NCBI GenBank assembly: GCA_949358305.1
Contig: OX442317.1
Coordinates: 16,062,491 to 16,126,490 of the forward strand
DNA length: 64,000 nucleotides
Direction of reading: 5' to 3'
Source: Strigamia acuminata
Lineage: Eukaryota; Arthropoda; Chilopoda; Geophilomorpha; Linotaeniidae
Shown: one piece after another, positions 8,658 through 16,682 of the stretch
Numbering within the stretch: position 1 is the first letter of the stretch
Layout: every line of letters begins with the position of its first letter
Made by a program: the position numbers and the translations under genes
The notes under the pieces: generated by a model
Seen by the model: only the letters and a program-made list of their open reading frames with translations
What the model was told of the DNA's origin: nothing
Database searches by the model: none

Positions 8658-9428
8658 TTACGCTTTAATTAATTTTCGTAAGTGTAAACGTGTAGTAAAA
8701 ATTTCTCCTCTCAGATTCAGTGGTTTATCGTCTTGATCGGTCAACCAGATCCTGACTTCGTGTATTTTAGATTGATTTTTCACCGGCAAGTAAACTATGT
8801 TATACGGCATTTCTACTATTTTGAAGCCTGGCGGGACATTAGGAAAAAATGCGTATATGATCGGAGCCGTCTTCCCGTTTTTATAAGAGTCGGTAATAAG
8901 ATCACAATGGACCAGGATAGTGTTAATGTGAAAAATGTTCACCGGATTAATGGATTCGCTTCTACCTACACCGTATTTCTTTGTTTTGAGACCGAATAAT
9001 TTAGCCATACTTCTATTTTCCGAAAAATTGGCCCCGTAACTGGCATCGCTAATCACTAATGTCGTGGACAGAGTATTATAATTGGCCACGATGTCGATGA
9101 AAGGTGCGTCGTCTTTCATATTCCAGTGTCCTCTGGATTTCATTTCGGTATGTATGTACGAGATAATGTCGGCAAGTTCGTAACAACCCACGGGAACGAT
9201 GATGTCGTAGTTGAGCGTACCTATAATACGAGCGGGGACGTTCACATCTACTTCAACAGTGTAGTATTTGAACACGTTGTTGTCCTCGGTTATATTTGGC
9301 ATTGTGTAAAATGTCTCGAGGCTCACTAATCCCAATTCGTATTCGTCGTCACCCAAAATTAAAGGTGAGCTAAAAGTAGTGAGGAAATCCGATTTCGTAC
9401 TGCTTAGTACGATAGACATGGTAATCAC
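8658..9428 (-). CDS. mCP: Minor capsid (penton-like) protein
   Basis: A 256-aa protein with the family signature of Polinton minor capsid proteins: YELGLVSLETF near residue 31, a VPVGCYELADIISYI region near 80, and PNVPPGFKIVEMPYNIVYLPV followed by IWLTDQ and LNLRGEIFTTRLHL at the end. The family fold is a single jelly roll forming the pentameric vertices. Two in-frame ATGs four codons apart could start it. It lies between the DUF8207-like gene and the 53-aa ORF. Copies 1 and 3 are full length; copy 2 carries a nonsense codon that removes the last 15 residues. Confidence 0.85.
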   Translation of the reverse strand: MITMSIVLSSTKSDFLTTFSSPLILGDDEYELGLVSLETFYTMPNITEDNNVFKYYTVEVDVNVPARIIGTLNYDIIVPVGCYELADIISYIHTEMKSRGHWNMKDDAPFIDIVANYNTLSTTLVISDASYGANFSENRSMAKLFGLKTKKYGVGRSESINPVNIFHINTILVHCDLITDSYKNGKTAPIIYAFFPNVPPGFKIVEMPYNIVYLPVKNQSKIHEVRIWLTDQDDKPLNLRGEIFTTRLHLRKLIKA

Positions 9429-9446
9429 GATTATTATTACTTTTTT

Positions 9447-10670
9447 TTAATTCGCGAGAATTTTCTTTCGCATGTTTTCAAACTTGGTTTTATCGAGGAT
9501 TCTTTCCTCTTTCAGTTCCATAAGTATTTCCACAATTTCGTTGTCGTGAGACTGGTTTCCAGCATCCCGTGATGCATGCAACAATCGCAGCCTGTCTATT
9601 AATTCGTCCGGGTTATTGTAATACTTGTAGTCTACGGAGTTGTGCGGCCGAAACGTTTTCGTGACACCTTTGCCAGCTTGGGGTGTGTTCTTGCCAGCTT
9701 GGGATGTTGTCTTTGGACGATTTTTATACAGTTCCCAAATTCGTTTAACCACTGTCATATACTTTTCTCCTTTACTAGACTTTGGCATATTAGTTGCCGA
9801 ATTGTTCTTTTTAAATAACCCTTGACTAGAAATGAGAATCCTGCCGTAATCCACAAAATTTTGGTCTGTCATAGTTCCTTCAATCGGTGGAAGTTTTTGC
9901 ATGAGGAGATGCATTAATGTTGGAGTTCGTGGATACTTTACGTTTTTCACAAGTATATGAGTTGGAAAGAATTTAACTTCTTCGACTCCTATTTTAAATT
10001 TTGAATCATACGGGTCATATCTAATTCCAAACACCGTATCTAAATGAGCCGCATTTTCGGCGTAATATTTTAAGAACTCTTGCTGTACTGCGTTTTCCGA
10101 TTCTTTGTCCGTCATTTTTAATTCGAGACTTTTTCTTATGTCGCGTTGATATTTTATATTTGGAAGCACATGAGCAAATTGCCAATCATCATCATCAACA
10201 TCATCTTCTACGAGGCTCGTCTCTCCCTCTCTTTGAAATGAAACATTTTCCTCTTCATTCCCATCATCCCGGCCAAACTTAAGTCGAGGAGTTTCAATTT
10301 TACTCGAGGACAAGCTTTGGCGACTGAACTGCCTTTTTAAGGATGAACTTTCCCAAGGTAAGAGCGGTGATTCTAGATCCATTTCGTACTTTAAATTATG
10401 GGACTTACTTGTAATGGGTGTGAAAGATGACAACTCTCTTTTAATGGGAGTGGAAGGTGAGGATTTGAAAGTCGTAGGTGGTAGAGCAAGGGGTGGAGAT
10501 AGTTGCTGCTGCTGCTGCGGCAGGCTATGCAATGCAGCAGTTACAGGTTTGAAGAATGCACCGAGCGCTTCATCTTCGGATCCTCTGTTTAACTTATCTT
10601 GCAGAAACTTTTTTTTCAAGCTCTGTTTTAATTTCTCGTAATTTCCACGCTGCTGTTTATTCATGTTCAT
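9447..10670 (-). CDS. DUF8207-like Polinton virion protein
   Basis: A 407-aa protein. Residues 1-200 are low complexity and probably disordered, with a run of five Gln near 53, Pro/Ser-rich stretches and an acidic stretch. The conserved core (about 205-320) has DTVFGIRYDPYDSKFKIG, an ILVKNVKYPRTPTLMHLL block and a TDQNFVDYGRIL block, a pattern seen in arthropod Polinton proteins that I associate with DUF8207. A helical tail follows. Function is unknown; position between ATPase and penton suggests a virion or assembly role. The start overlaps the ATPase stop by 14 nt, indicating linked translation or a shared transcript. Copy 3 keeps only the C-terminal part. Confidence 0.7.
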   Translation of the reverse strand: MNMNKQQRGNYEKLKQSLKKKFLQDKLNRGSEDEALGAFFKPVTAALHSLPQQQQQLSPPLALPPTTFKSSPSTPIKRELSSFTPITSKSHNLKYEMDLESPLLPWESSSLKRQFSRQSLSSSKIETPRLKFGRDDGNEEENVSFQREGETSLVEDDVDDDDWQFAHVLPNIKYQRDIRKSLELKMTDKESENAVQQEFLKYYAENAAHLDTVFGIRYDPYDSKFKIGVEEVKFFPTHILVKNVKYPRTPTLMHLLMQKLPPIEGTMTDQNFVDYGRILISSQGLFKKNNSATNMPKSSKGEKYMTVVKRIWELYKNRPKTTSQAGKNTPQAGKGVTKTFRPHNSVDYKYYNNPDELIDRLRLLHASRDAGNQSHDNEIVEILMELKEERILDKTKFENMRKKILAN

Positions 10671-11334
10671 TTTTTAAAAATGGGGAAAATTTATTTTTAT
10701 ATCTCCCGCTCGACATAGACTTGGTCTTGTCAATGGTGAGAAAGCCAAACGTATCATCATCCCAACACGACTTACACATGTCTCTGAATCGAACGTACGT
10801 CATGTCCGTTCCAACATGGTTGTCAAAAACGTGTTTCATGTTTCTTTCGTCTTGTCTGAACATGATTATTAAATTGGCATTGTCTCTTATCACCTGTTTT
10901 GGGATTCGGCTATAAGTCTGACACAAGTAAAAAGAGTCTACGTTACTATGACGGCCCTGGGCAAAATATTTCTCAATATTATGTTGCTTGTCGGTCATCA
11001 CATCATCAAACACAAAAATAGACTTGTTCACGGATTTATCAAAAAGTTGTTCGGGAGACGGCACATCCTCGTTGCTCGGGAAGAAATGAGCTACCTGTTT
11101 GCCCAATTCCGATTCTAGATCCTCGAACAACTCTCTTAACCGCTCGTATTTTGGTTGAAATAAAGTTTTAGAAAACACCATCAGCTTGTCGAACCGTAGC
11201 CAATGCAGGAAGTTTAGCAACAGATTCGTTTTCCCACATTCAGCCGGGCCACACATGATGCATCTTATGTTTTTTGGCAGAATCGACTTATCACATTTAT
11301 CCAAACGCCCCGTGTCAAAATTTATGACATTCAT
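10657..11334 (-). CDS. ATP: Genome-packaging ATPase (A32/FtsK-HerA superfamily)
   Basis: A 225-aa P-loop ATPase. Walker A is GPAECGKT (residues 29-36) and Walker B is FVFDD (D110-D111), followed by a QTYSRIP sensor-like segment near 139. This matches the A32-like ATPase of Polintons, poxviruses and virophages that drives DNA into capsids. Its ATG is only 35 bp from the divergent DUF5679-like ORF, so the two must share a very short bidirectional promoter; a TATAAAAA stretch directly abuts the ATG. It overlaps the next gene by 14 nt. Intact in copies 1 and 2; absent from truncated copy 3. Confidence 0.92.
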   Translation of the reverse strand: MNVINFDTGRLDKCDKSILPKNIRCIMCGPAECGKTNLLLNFLHWLRFDKLMVFSKTLFQPKYERLRELFEDLESELGKQVAHFFPSNEDVPSPEQLFDKSVNKSIFVFDDVMTDKQHNIEKYFAQGRHSNVDSFYLCQTYSRIPKQVIRDNANLIIMFRQDERNMKHVFDNHVGTDMTYVRFRDMCKSCWDDDTFGFLTIDKTKSMSSGRYKNKFSPFLKNEHE

Positions 11335-11369
11335 TTTTTATATTCCCGTAATAAAAAAAGAAGACAAAC

Positions 11370-11534
11370 ATGTTTTGCGTTAAATGTAAAAAGTCTACTC
11401 CTACCGGCTTGTTGGAAATGGGAGTCACTAAAAACAACAGAGCCTACAAAAGAGGTAAATGCTTGGCATGCGGGACCTTGAAATATCAGTTCATAAAAAA
11501 AAAAAATCTCCAGCAACCGGAAAAGGACTTTTGA
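11370..11534 (+). CDS. Cys4 mini-protein (DUF5679-like)
   Basis: A 54-aa ORF starting MFCVKCKK, with CxxC pairs at 3/6 and 31/34, giving a zinc-ribbon layout like DUF5679 of large DNA viruses. The frame ends shortly after a run of 12 A residues. The downstream phospholipase frame continues from the same A run, so a change in tract length by one or two bases decides whether the two are one protein or two. In copy 2 the tract has 11 A and the ORF is one codon longer (56 codons including stop). It could therefore be the N-terminal domain of the next protein, reached by slippage. Confidence 0.65.
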   Translation: MFCVKCKKSTPTGLLEMGVTKNNRAYKRGKCLACGTLKYQFIKKKNLQQPEKDF

Positions 11535-11869
11535 ATAAACTAATCAATAAATTACCGGTAGAAATGCATATCCCTGGGTACAATTATTGCGGTCCAGGCA
11601 CAAAATTAGATAAGCGTTTAGCTAGAGGTGATAAAGGCATAAACCCATTGGATGAAGCGTGCAAGCTGCACGACATTGCTTACATAAATGAGAACTTAGA
11701 AGCCAGACACGAAGCAGACAGAAAGTTGGTCGAAGCATGTGTTTTAATCATCTCCGATCCAACAGTCAGTTTAAGCACAAAATTAGCCGCCAAAGCAATC
11801 AAAGCAACGTTCAATACCAAACTTAAACTGGGAATGGGACTAAAAAAAAAAAAAAAATGCCTGACATAG
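11459..11869 (+). CDS. Parvovirus-type phospholipase A2-like protein
   Basis: The ORF is 136 aa from an ATG inside the preceding ORF; an internal ATG at 11564 lies just before the domain. It shows the calcium-loop motif YNYCGPGT (Y41 to T48) and the catalytic HD pair (H71-D72) in DEACKLHDIAY, the pattern of viral secreted-PLA2 domains such as parvovirus VP1. Such domains breach endosomal membranes during particle entry in parvoviruses; a similar role here is inference. The tail has about 35 more residues and a lysine run coded by A16. It overlaps the integrase start by 13 nt in a different frame. Its true start is uncertain because of the A12 tract. Confidence 0.75.
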   Translation: MLGMRDLEISVHKKKKSPATGKGLLNKLINKLPVEMHIPGYNYCGPGTKLDKRLARGDKGINPLDEACKLHDIAYINENLEARHEADRKLVEACVLIISDPTVSLSTKLAAKAIKATFNTKLKLGMGLKKKKKCLT

Positions 11870-12810
11870 AACAACTGGTATCTGAATTACATAAGCCGGC
11901 ACGTAGGCATTACGTCAGACGTCCGGTCGTATCTTTTGCAATCAACGACTTATGGCAGATCGATTTAGTCGAATTGATACCTTTTTCCCGTGTAAACAAA
12001 GGTTATAAATACTTATTAACGGTTATAGATGCGTTCTCTAAATATGCGTATGCGGTTCCCATCAAATCAAAGACTGGCAAAGAGGTAACCGCTGCATTTG
12101 AAAAGGTGCTTGTCAAAGCGGGGAATAAGGGGCCGGTCAACATGGCATCCGATTGGGGGAAAGAATTCTACAATTCCCATTTCAAGGCACTGGTCAAAAA
12201 GTTCAACATCAACCATTTTTCCACACACTCGCCGTTGAAAGCGAGCATGGTCGAGCGGTTCAATCGCACGCTCAAAGAGCGCATGTACAGGCATTTTACT
12301 TTGAAAGGTTCGAGGAATTGGATTACTATCTTACCCCAATTGATGACCCGTTATAACTCTTCGGTTCACCGTACGACCAACATGAAACCCAAAGATGTGG
12401 CTCCCAAACATGAAAAGGCGCTCAGACTAAAATTACTTCCCGAACCAGCAACGTCCAAGCCTAAATTCAAAGTGGGCGACCGAGTGCGTATTTCCAAATC
12501 CAAATCCATATTTGACAAAGGGTTTTTGCAAAATTGGACTAATGAAATCTTTACAATTGATAAAGTGGACACGACGTATGAACCTCCAATTTTCAAATTG
12601 AAAGACAGTTTGGGAGAATCGATCAAAGGTTCCTTTTACCGTGAAGAACTCCAAAAAACTGAAACCAGGGTAGATGATCCCTACTTGATCGAGAAAGTCA
12701 TTAGAAAAAAGAAAAACAGCGATGGATCATGGAAGTACCTAGTGAAATGGGTCGGCTACGATCAGAAGCATAATTCATGGGTGGATGATCTCATCGACAT
12801 TAAAAAATGA
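11857..12810 (+). CDS. INT: Polinton integrase (rve family with chromodomain)
   Basis: A 317-aa DDE recombinase that inserts the element. D36 (WQIDL), D99 (ASDWGKEF) and E133 (MVERFNR) form the catalytic triad with 33 residues between the last two. An SH3-like segment (about 203-262) and a C-terminal chromodomain (about 276-317, with W292, YLVKWVGY and W308) follow and would guide insertion to modified chromatin. No N-terminal zinc finger is visible upstream of LHKPARRHY. The ATG follows an A16 tract and overlaps the PLA2 ORF by 13 nt; the TGA overlaps the next gene as ATGA. Intact in copies 1 and 2, with one Lys/Glu difference. Confidence 0.94.
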   Translation: MPDIEQLVSELHKPARRHYVRRPVVSFAINDLWQIDLVELIPFSRVNKGYKYLLTVIDAFSKYAYAVPIKSKTGKEVTAAFEKVLVKAGNKGPVNMASDWGKEFYNSHFKALVKKFNINHFSTHSPLKASMVERFNRTLKERMYRHFTLKGSRNWITILPQLMTRYNSSVHRTTNMKPKDVAPKHEKALRLKLLPEPATSKPKFKVGDRVRISKSKSIFDKGFLQNWTNEIFTIDKVDTTYEPPIFKLKDSLGESIKGSFYREELQKTETRVDDPYLIEKVIRKKKNSDGSWKYLVKWVGYDQKHNSWVDDLIDIKK

Positions 12811-13226
12811 ATAACGTGGAAATTTACAACTGGGCGAAGAATAAACTACGTATCGCTCACTTCAACAACGTGTTGCCCATCGATTGCTTGAAACCGCTCG
12901 CGAATCACCGGGGCAAGAATGAAAGCTTCGTCATCAATTTAGACCCATCGACGGGTGGTGGTACCCATTGGGTCAGCTTGTATCTTTGCAATGACAGAGG
13001 CATATACTTTGATAATTTGGGAAACGTTCCACCTAAAGAGATCATTGATTTTGTCGGAAGAGACGTTACCCTAGATTATGCTACAAAAGAAATGTATTCG
13101 TTGACAAAAGAGGATTCTTGCGGGATGTTTTGCCTCTTTGCGCTCTATTTAGCAGCCAATCTTAATCTCAGGCAGAATACAATCATTAAAATCATTCGAG
13201 GAATGAATAATCTTGAGTTGTTGTAA
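12807..13226 (+). CDS. Second adenain-like cysteine protease (C5-like), protease 2
   Basis: A 139-aa protein sharing the core plan of protease 1: FVINLD, GTHWVS (His54), YFDNLG (Asp69), then CGMFCLFAL with Cys105. The Gln normally seven residues before the Cys is replaced by Ser98, so the oxyanion hole differs. N-terminus and tail do not match protease 1. It starts at an ATGA overlap with the integrase stop, which suggests co-expression with the integrase. It may cleave other substrates, act as a deubiquitinase/SUMO-protease-like enzyme of the same fold (ULP1 and C5 are related), or be a non-catalytic paralogue. Intact and identical in copies 1 and 2. Confidence 0.78.
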   Translation: MNNVEIYNWAKNKLRIAHFNNVLPIDCLKPLANHRGKNESFVINLDPSTGGGTHWVSLYLCNDRGIYFDNLGNVPPKEIIDFVGRDVTLDYATKEMYSLTKEDSCGMFCLFALYLAANLNLRQNTIIKIIRGMNNLELL

Positions 13227-13401
13227 AGTAAACCCAATTTCCATTTTTCTCAAAAAATGAAATTATTTAAGAAGTTAAAACAATCCTAATTTGAAATCAA
13301 CAAAGATTCGCACAAAACCTTGCGGAAAGTCTGCAAACAAGCACGGGCATGTGTTAAAGTCCGTGTCAAATCAAAAATGAAACCGTAACAAAAATTTTCT
13401 A

Positions 13402-13433
13402 TATATAAAAAAGCAACATTATTATATTCACTT
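13402..13433 (+). promoter_or_regulatory. Core promoter of the 93-aa gene (TATA + Inr)
   Basis: TATATAAAA at 13402-13410 is followed 28 bases later by TTCACTT (13427-13433, predicted +1 at A13430); the ATG is at 13458. The box and initiator closely resemble those of the polymerase gene (202-234), including the shared TATATAAAAAAG string. Also at 47112-47143 in copy 2. Confidence 0.6.
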
Positions 13434-13457
13434 CAATTTGAGAAAGAAAAGAATTAA

Positions 13458-13739
13458 ATGTATCTCTTTCAACTCCAACAGAACAAAACTACCGATGAAA
13501 AAAAAATAATTTTGAAACATTTATCCTTATTTTTATTGGTCCATTATGGTGGCTCAATAGATCAGAGAACCGATTCGTTACTTTTGTGGCGACCGGCATT
13601 TCAGATCAAGATTCAAACTCTGGTGGAGAAACTTGGAAGATTTTCCAGTGAGAATATTGAACACGTCAAATACGTACACGACAATGTAACTATCGCCGAA
13701 ATCCAGGAATTGGCTGAAATAAGTCATTTATTCGGCTAA
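13458..13739 (+). CDS. Unknown 93-aa protein, promoter shared in type with PolB
   Basis: A predicted mostly helical protein with an amphipathic, hydrophobic N-terminal half (KKIILKHLSLFLLVHY) and a charged C-terminal half ending ISHLFG. No cysteines, signal peptide or known motif. A good TATA/initiator pair precedes it and the ORF is identical in copy 2, supporting a real gene. It may be distantly related to the 96-aa ORF at 14141, as both have a KIxL-rich first helix, a short W/G-containing turn and a terminal helical part. The matched promoter suggests expression at the same stage as the polymerase, perhaps early. Function unknown. Confidence 0.6.
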   Translation: MYLFQLQQNKTTDEKKIILKHLSLFLLVHYGGSIDQRTDSLLLWRPAFQIKIQTLVEKLGRFSSENIEHVKYVHDNVTIAEIQELAEISHLFG

Positions 13740-14140
13740 ATGCTACTCTATATATATATAATGCGGCATTATGTAATTAATTATCACAAGTTTTTAAAAT
13801 AATATTTATATTGTTAATTTTACTGTTTTTTCTCTGAATAAGGAAATAGTCTTTTGATTAATTGGGTGTAATTACAAATTATATTTCACATATTAAATCT
13901 GGAAATAAAAATGAATATGTGAATAAACACCTGATTTAATTCAAAACACGTGACCATGTAATTATATTAAAGCAGCGTGACTCATCCGGCAAATGCATAA
14001 TAAATAAATAAATTTTAAAAAATATAAATAAAATTGCTTTTAAATAAATTTTCAATTAAAAATAAATTAAAAATATAGTATGTAAACATCATTTTAATTA
14101 AATTTTCAATTAAAAATAAATTATTTCTCAGCTGAATAAC
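13740..14140. other. AT-rich intergenic stretch
   Basis: No gene was found. It is AT-rich, with a TATATATATAATG stretch just after the 93-aa gene and repeated AATTTTCAATTAAAAATAAATT blocks at about 14049-14071 and 14101-14123. The duplicated block may mark promoter elements for the 96-aa ORF. Copy 2 equivalent: 47450-47850. Confidence 0.6.
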
Positions 14141-14431
14141 ATGGAATTTTTTTGTGCAACTTATGAAAAAAGTGAGAAAATATTACTGCAAATAATCTTT
14201 GAACTTATAAGTAGATGGGGGGCTGAAATTACAGATATAAATAATTTTGCATTTGTATTTCGCATTGATGGACAATTTCCTGAACTAAGCAAAATAATAA
14301 AAAGAGCAAGAATAATACATGATTCTCTCAACTCAGAAACAAGAGTACACATAAGGCAGTTGTATCAAATTATTCCGGGCAAGAAAATTAAGGATATAGA
14401 TTTTTTTGATGAAGAGAATGAATGTTTATAA
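14141..14431 (+). CDS. Unknown 96-aa protein
   Basis: An ATG-initiated ORF coding a small helical protein with an LLQIIFELISRWG helix, an aromatic beta-like patch (FAFVFRIDGQF) and an acidic end (DIDFFDEENECL). It is unchanged in copy 2 within an AT-rich background where random ORFs of this length and composition are unlikely. No recognised domain. It is the last ORF before the right-end noncoding region. Possible distant paralogue of the preceding 93-aa protein. Confidence 0.5.
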   Translation: MEFFCATYEKSEKILLQIIFELISRWGAEITDINNFAFVFRIDGQFPELSKIIKRARIIHDSLNSETRVHIRQLYQIIPGKKIKDIDFFDEENECL

Positions 14432-15406
14432 AAAATGGAGTTTTATGAACATACTAGAGCATTCTTACGCCATTCATTTAACAGTGTCTTGTTTAATTGT
14501 GACGTATGTAATCATTGCAGTGCCCCCTGTTCTGCTAACTCGTTTGTCAATGTAAAAAAAAAAATTTTGAAAAACAAATAAAATGTGTAAAAGAATTTTT
14601 AATTAAAAGCTGAATAAAATTATTTTTCTTTACAATTTATTATTCATTTATTTCTGATTGAGTCACTTTGAAAACCTGTTTTTCTGACTCATTAAAAAAA
14701 AATCTCTAAAGGCTATTTTTGTTTTTAAAGAGCAAAAGCCTTCGGGGGGGAAATTTAATTGCTGGTGAGGAAAAAAATATTTTCATTCGACTGTTTAACA
14801 TTTTTTTTTTGTTTTTTTTTGTTTTGATAAATGTTTATCAATTTGTTTGTTTGATCACATATCCGTTTTTCCTACAAGATATATTACATGCTGTCACATG
14901 GCTTACTTTTAACACAGCTGGTTTTGGAAAGTTCCATTACTTAGAAGGAATAAAATTTTCATTTGTAAATGAAAATTATTAATTATAAAAGTTAAAATGG
15001 AATTAAAAAGAATCAAATGAGAATTCATTTGATTTTTTCTAATGGATAGTTTTAATTCTAATTCCATTTCATTTTTAAATTGGTTTAATAAATTCCAACT
15101 TTAATATCTATTAACAAATAAAAACTTTCTTTCAATTAACTTTTTCTTATTTAAAAATAAGTTTTATTTTTTTTTGTAAATAGAATTAAAATAAGGAATT
15201 AATAACAACACACAGGACAAAAAAATCAAACGAATTCTCATTTTAAATTGTGTTAATACATTTCAACTCTTTTGCAATTAAACTGGTCTTTCAACTAGGT
15301 CACATTTCATTTGTGAATAAAAAAAAATTTCCCCAGGGGCAATTGAATTTTTATTTAAAATGAAATTGTTTTTAGGTCAAATAAAGATAATTCAATTTAT
15401 TTGCAG
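14432..15406. other. AT-rich right-arm noncoding region with fold-back sequence
   Basis: No supportable gene. It contains homopolymer T runs whose length differs between copies and a nested inverted repeat around 14994-15072, including ATCAAATGA-GAAT-TCATTTGAT near 15012-15033 and an outer AATGGAATT...AATTCCATT pair. It is probably the subterminal region of the element. Copy 2 equivalent: 48142-49117. Confidence 0.6.
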
Positions 15407-15570
15407 ATAAATGTATTAAGATTTTTTAATAAAAAAGTCAATTGAAATGTTTAATAGGAAATGTAAAAATTCTTAATACATTTATTTGTAAATGAAATGA
15501 ATTAGACATTTTACATTTCCTATTAAACATTTCAATTGACTTTTTTATTAAAAAATCTTAATACATTTAT
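15407..15570. repeat. 62-bp perfect inverted repeat at Polinton right end
   Basis: Arms 15407-15468 and 15509-15570 are exact reverse complements, with a 40-bp loop. The right arm also carries the sequence resembling the left-end terminal repeat. It is duplicated in copy 2 at 49118-49179 and 49220-49281. It could extrude as a cruciform, or be a remnant of a doubled terminal inverted repeat. Confidence 0.9.
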
Positions 15571-15626
15571 TTACAAATGAATTGAATTTTAATTAAAATA
15601 AGAAATAATTGCAAATATAAATACAT

Positions 15627-16669
15627 TGTCACGTCGTAGTCGACTTTTTAACAATGGTTTCGGAAATTTAAGAATTTCCAGGGATTGTAATAACCAGAAA
15701 ATTTAGGTTCGCAGGCGCTGCAACTCTTAAAACTTTGCCGGGGGTGGTAGCTAGGTTAAGACAGCGTCTATTCGTGAAATCTGTATTTTATGGGTGCAGG
15801 ATTCAATTCGGGCGCCGTACAAAATGGCGAACGTTGATACTTCGAATTTTAAGACCAAAATATCGCTCTTCACTAGGGAAAATGTCGTCATATGCTAGGC
15901 GTACTTACGAAGAGTATGTTTCTTCTCCTGAACACGCGCAAACGTTGGGTGAACGCGCAAACAGGTACCAAACCGCAGACAACGTCGTCGGACCGTCGAT
16001 AATGAAATGAATACGCAATTGAGACGAGTATGAGTTCAAAATGTCTAGGCTGAGGAGGAAGTCACAGTCGTGGCATAAAATGTATTGACGAATTAAGACC
16101 GTCGAATACGCCGCTTTTCCAGTAATTTGTACGCAAATAATGGGCAAATAATAAAGGTTGTGGTTAGATAGCCAACCATGAGAATTCGGGCTGCAATGTG
16201 ACCGTATGCGTTGAGACGCAACATAAATCGCACTTGGAAATCTTCTAGTTGAGACAGAAGATGTTGACTAGTCGAAGGCGAAAATTATTCTCTCTGTCCA
16301 AAATGTCTTGACAGAACAAGTCACCTCTGATCACATGTCAAAGGCCAAGTCAATTCCCAATGGGGACTGGGCAGAAAACAGGCGATCAGGGGTGAAATAT
16401 GTAAATTTAGAGCGCGATTAGATCAACTTATTGCAGAATTCTCATGAATTGTCTGGATGGGGTGATTAAAACCAGACCAAATTAAAGATAAATATCAAAA
16501 ATAAGGAAAATAATATAAAATAAAATAATAAATTTAGATTTGGGAAAAATAAAATAATTTAGGGAAACTAGAACAATTTCTCAATATGATTGGGGAAAAT
16601 TTAAAGGAAAGGCGCAAAATGCGCTTAAAATTTTGAAAATTATTACTGTCTAAAGTCAGGACCGTGACA
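15627..16669 (-). repeat. 3' LTR of the nested retrotransposon
   Basis: 1,043 bp, TGTCACG...CGTGACA, same length as the copy at 27716-28758. It is followed on its inner side by the purine-rich tract. Small ORFs inside it occur in both LTRs and appear incidental. Confidence 0.93.
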
Positions 16670-16682
16670 TTCCCCCCCACCT
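16670..16682 (-). promoter_or_regulatory. Polypurine tract of the retrotransposon
   Basis: On the - strand the sequence directly before the 3' LTR is AGGTGGGGGGGAA, the position and composition expected of the plus-strand primer. Confidence 0.8.

Larger units (their letters stand above)
1..15626. mobile_element. Maverick/Polinton copy 1 (most complete)
   Basis: This is a self-synthesising DNA transposon. It is identified by co-occurrence of a protein-primed type PolB, a retroviral-like integrase with chromodomain, an adenain-like protease, an A32-like ATPase and major and minor capsid proteins. The genes are arranged as + polymerase, - virion block, + integrase block. The left end is at or before base 1 of the window. 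The right end lies near 15570-15626, where an LTR element has inserted. Left bases 72-113 resemble the reverse complement of 15491-15532 with only a few mismatches, which fits diverged terminal inverted repeats. All recognised Polinton core genes are open in this copy, except that the first protease lacks an obvious ATG. Confidence 0.96.

Noticed and set aside
14719-14982. 87-codon ORF in the right arm
   Set aside because: Copy 2 has a different T-run length that shifts the frame; low complexity start.
15735-16010. 91-codon ORF inside the LTR (also at 27824-28099)
   Set aside because: Identical in both LTRs simply because the LTRs match; no domain and the antisense direction to the element.
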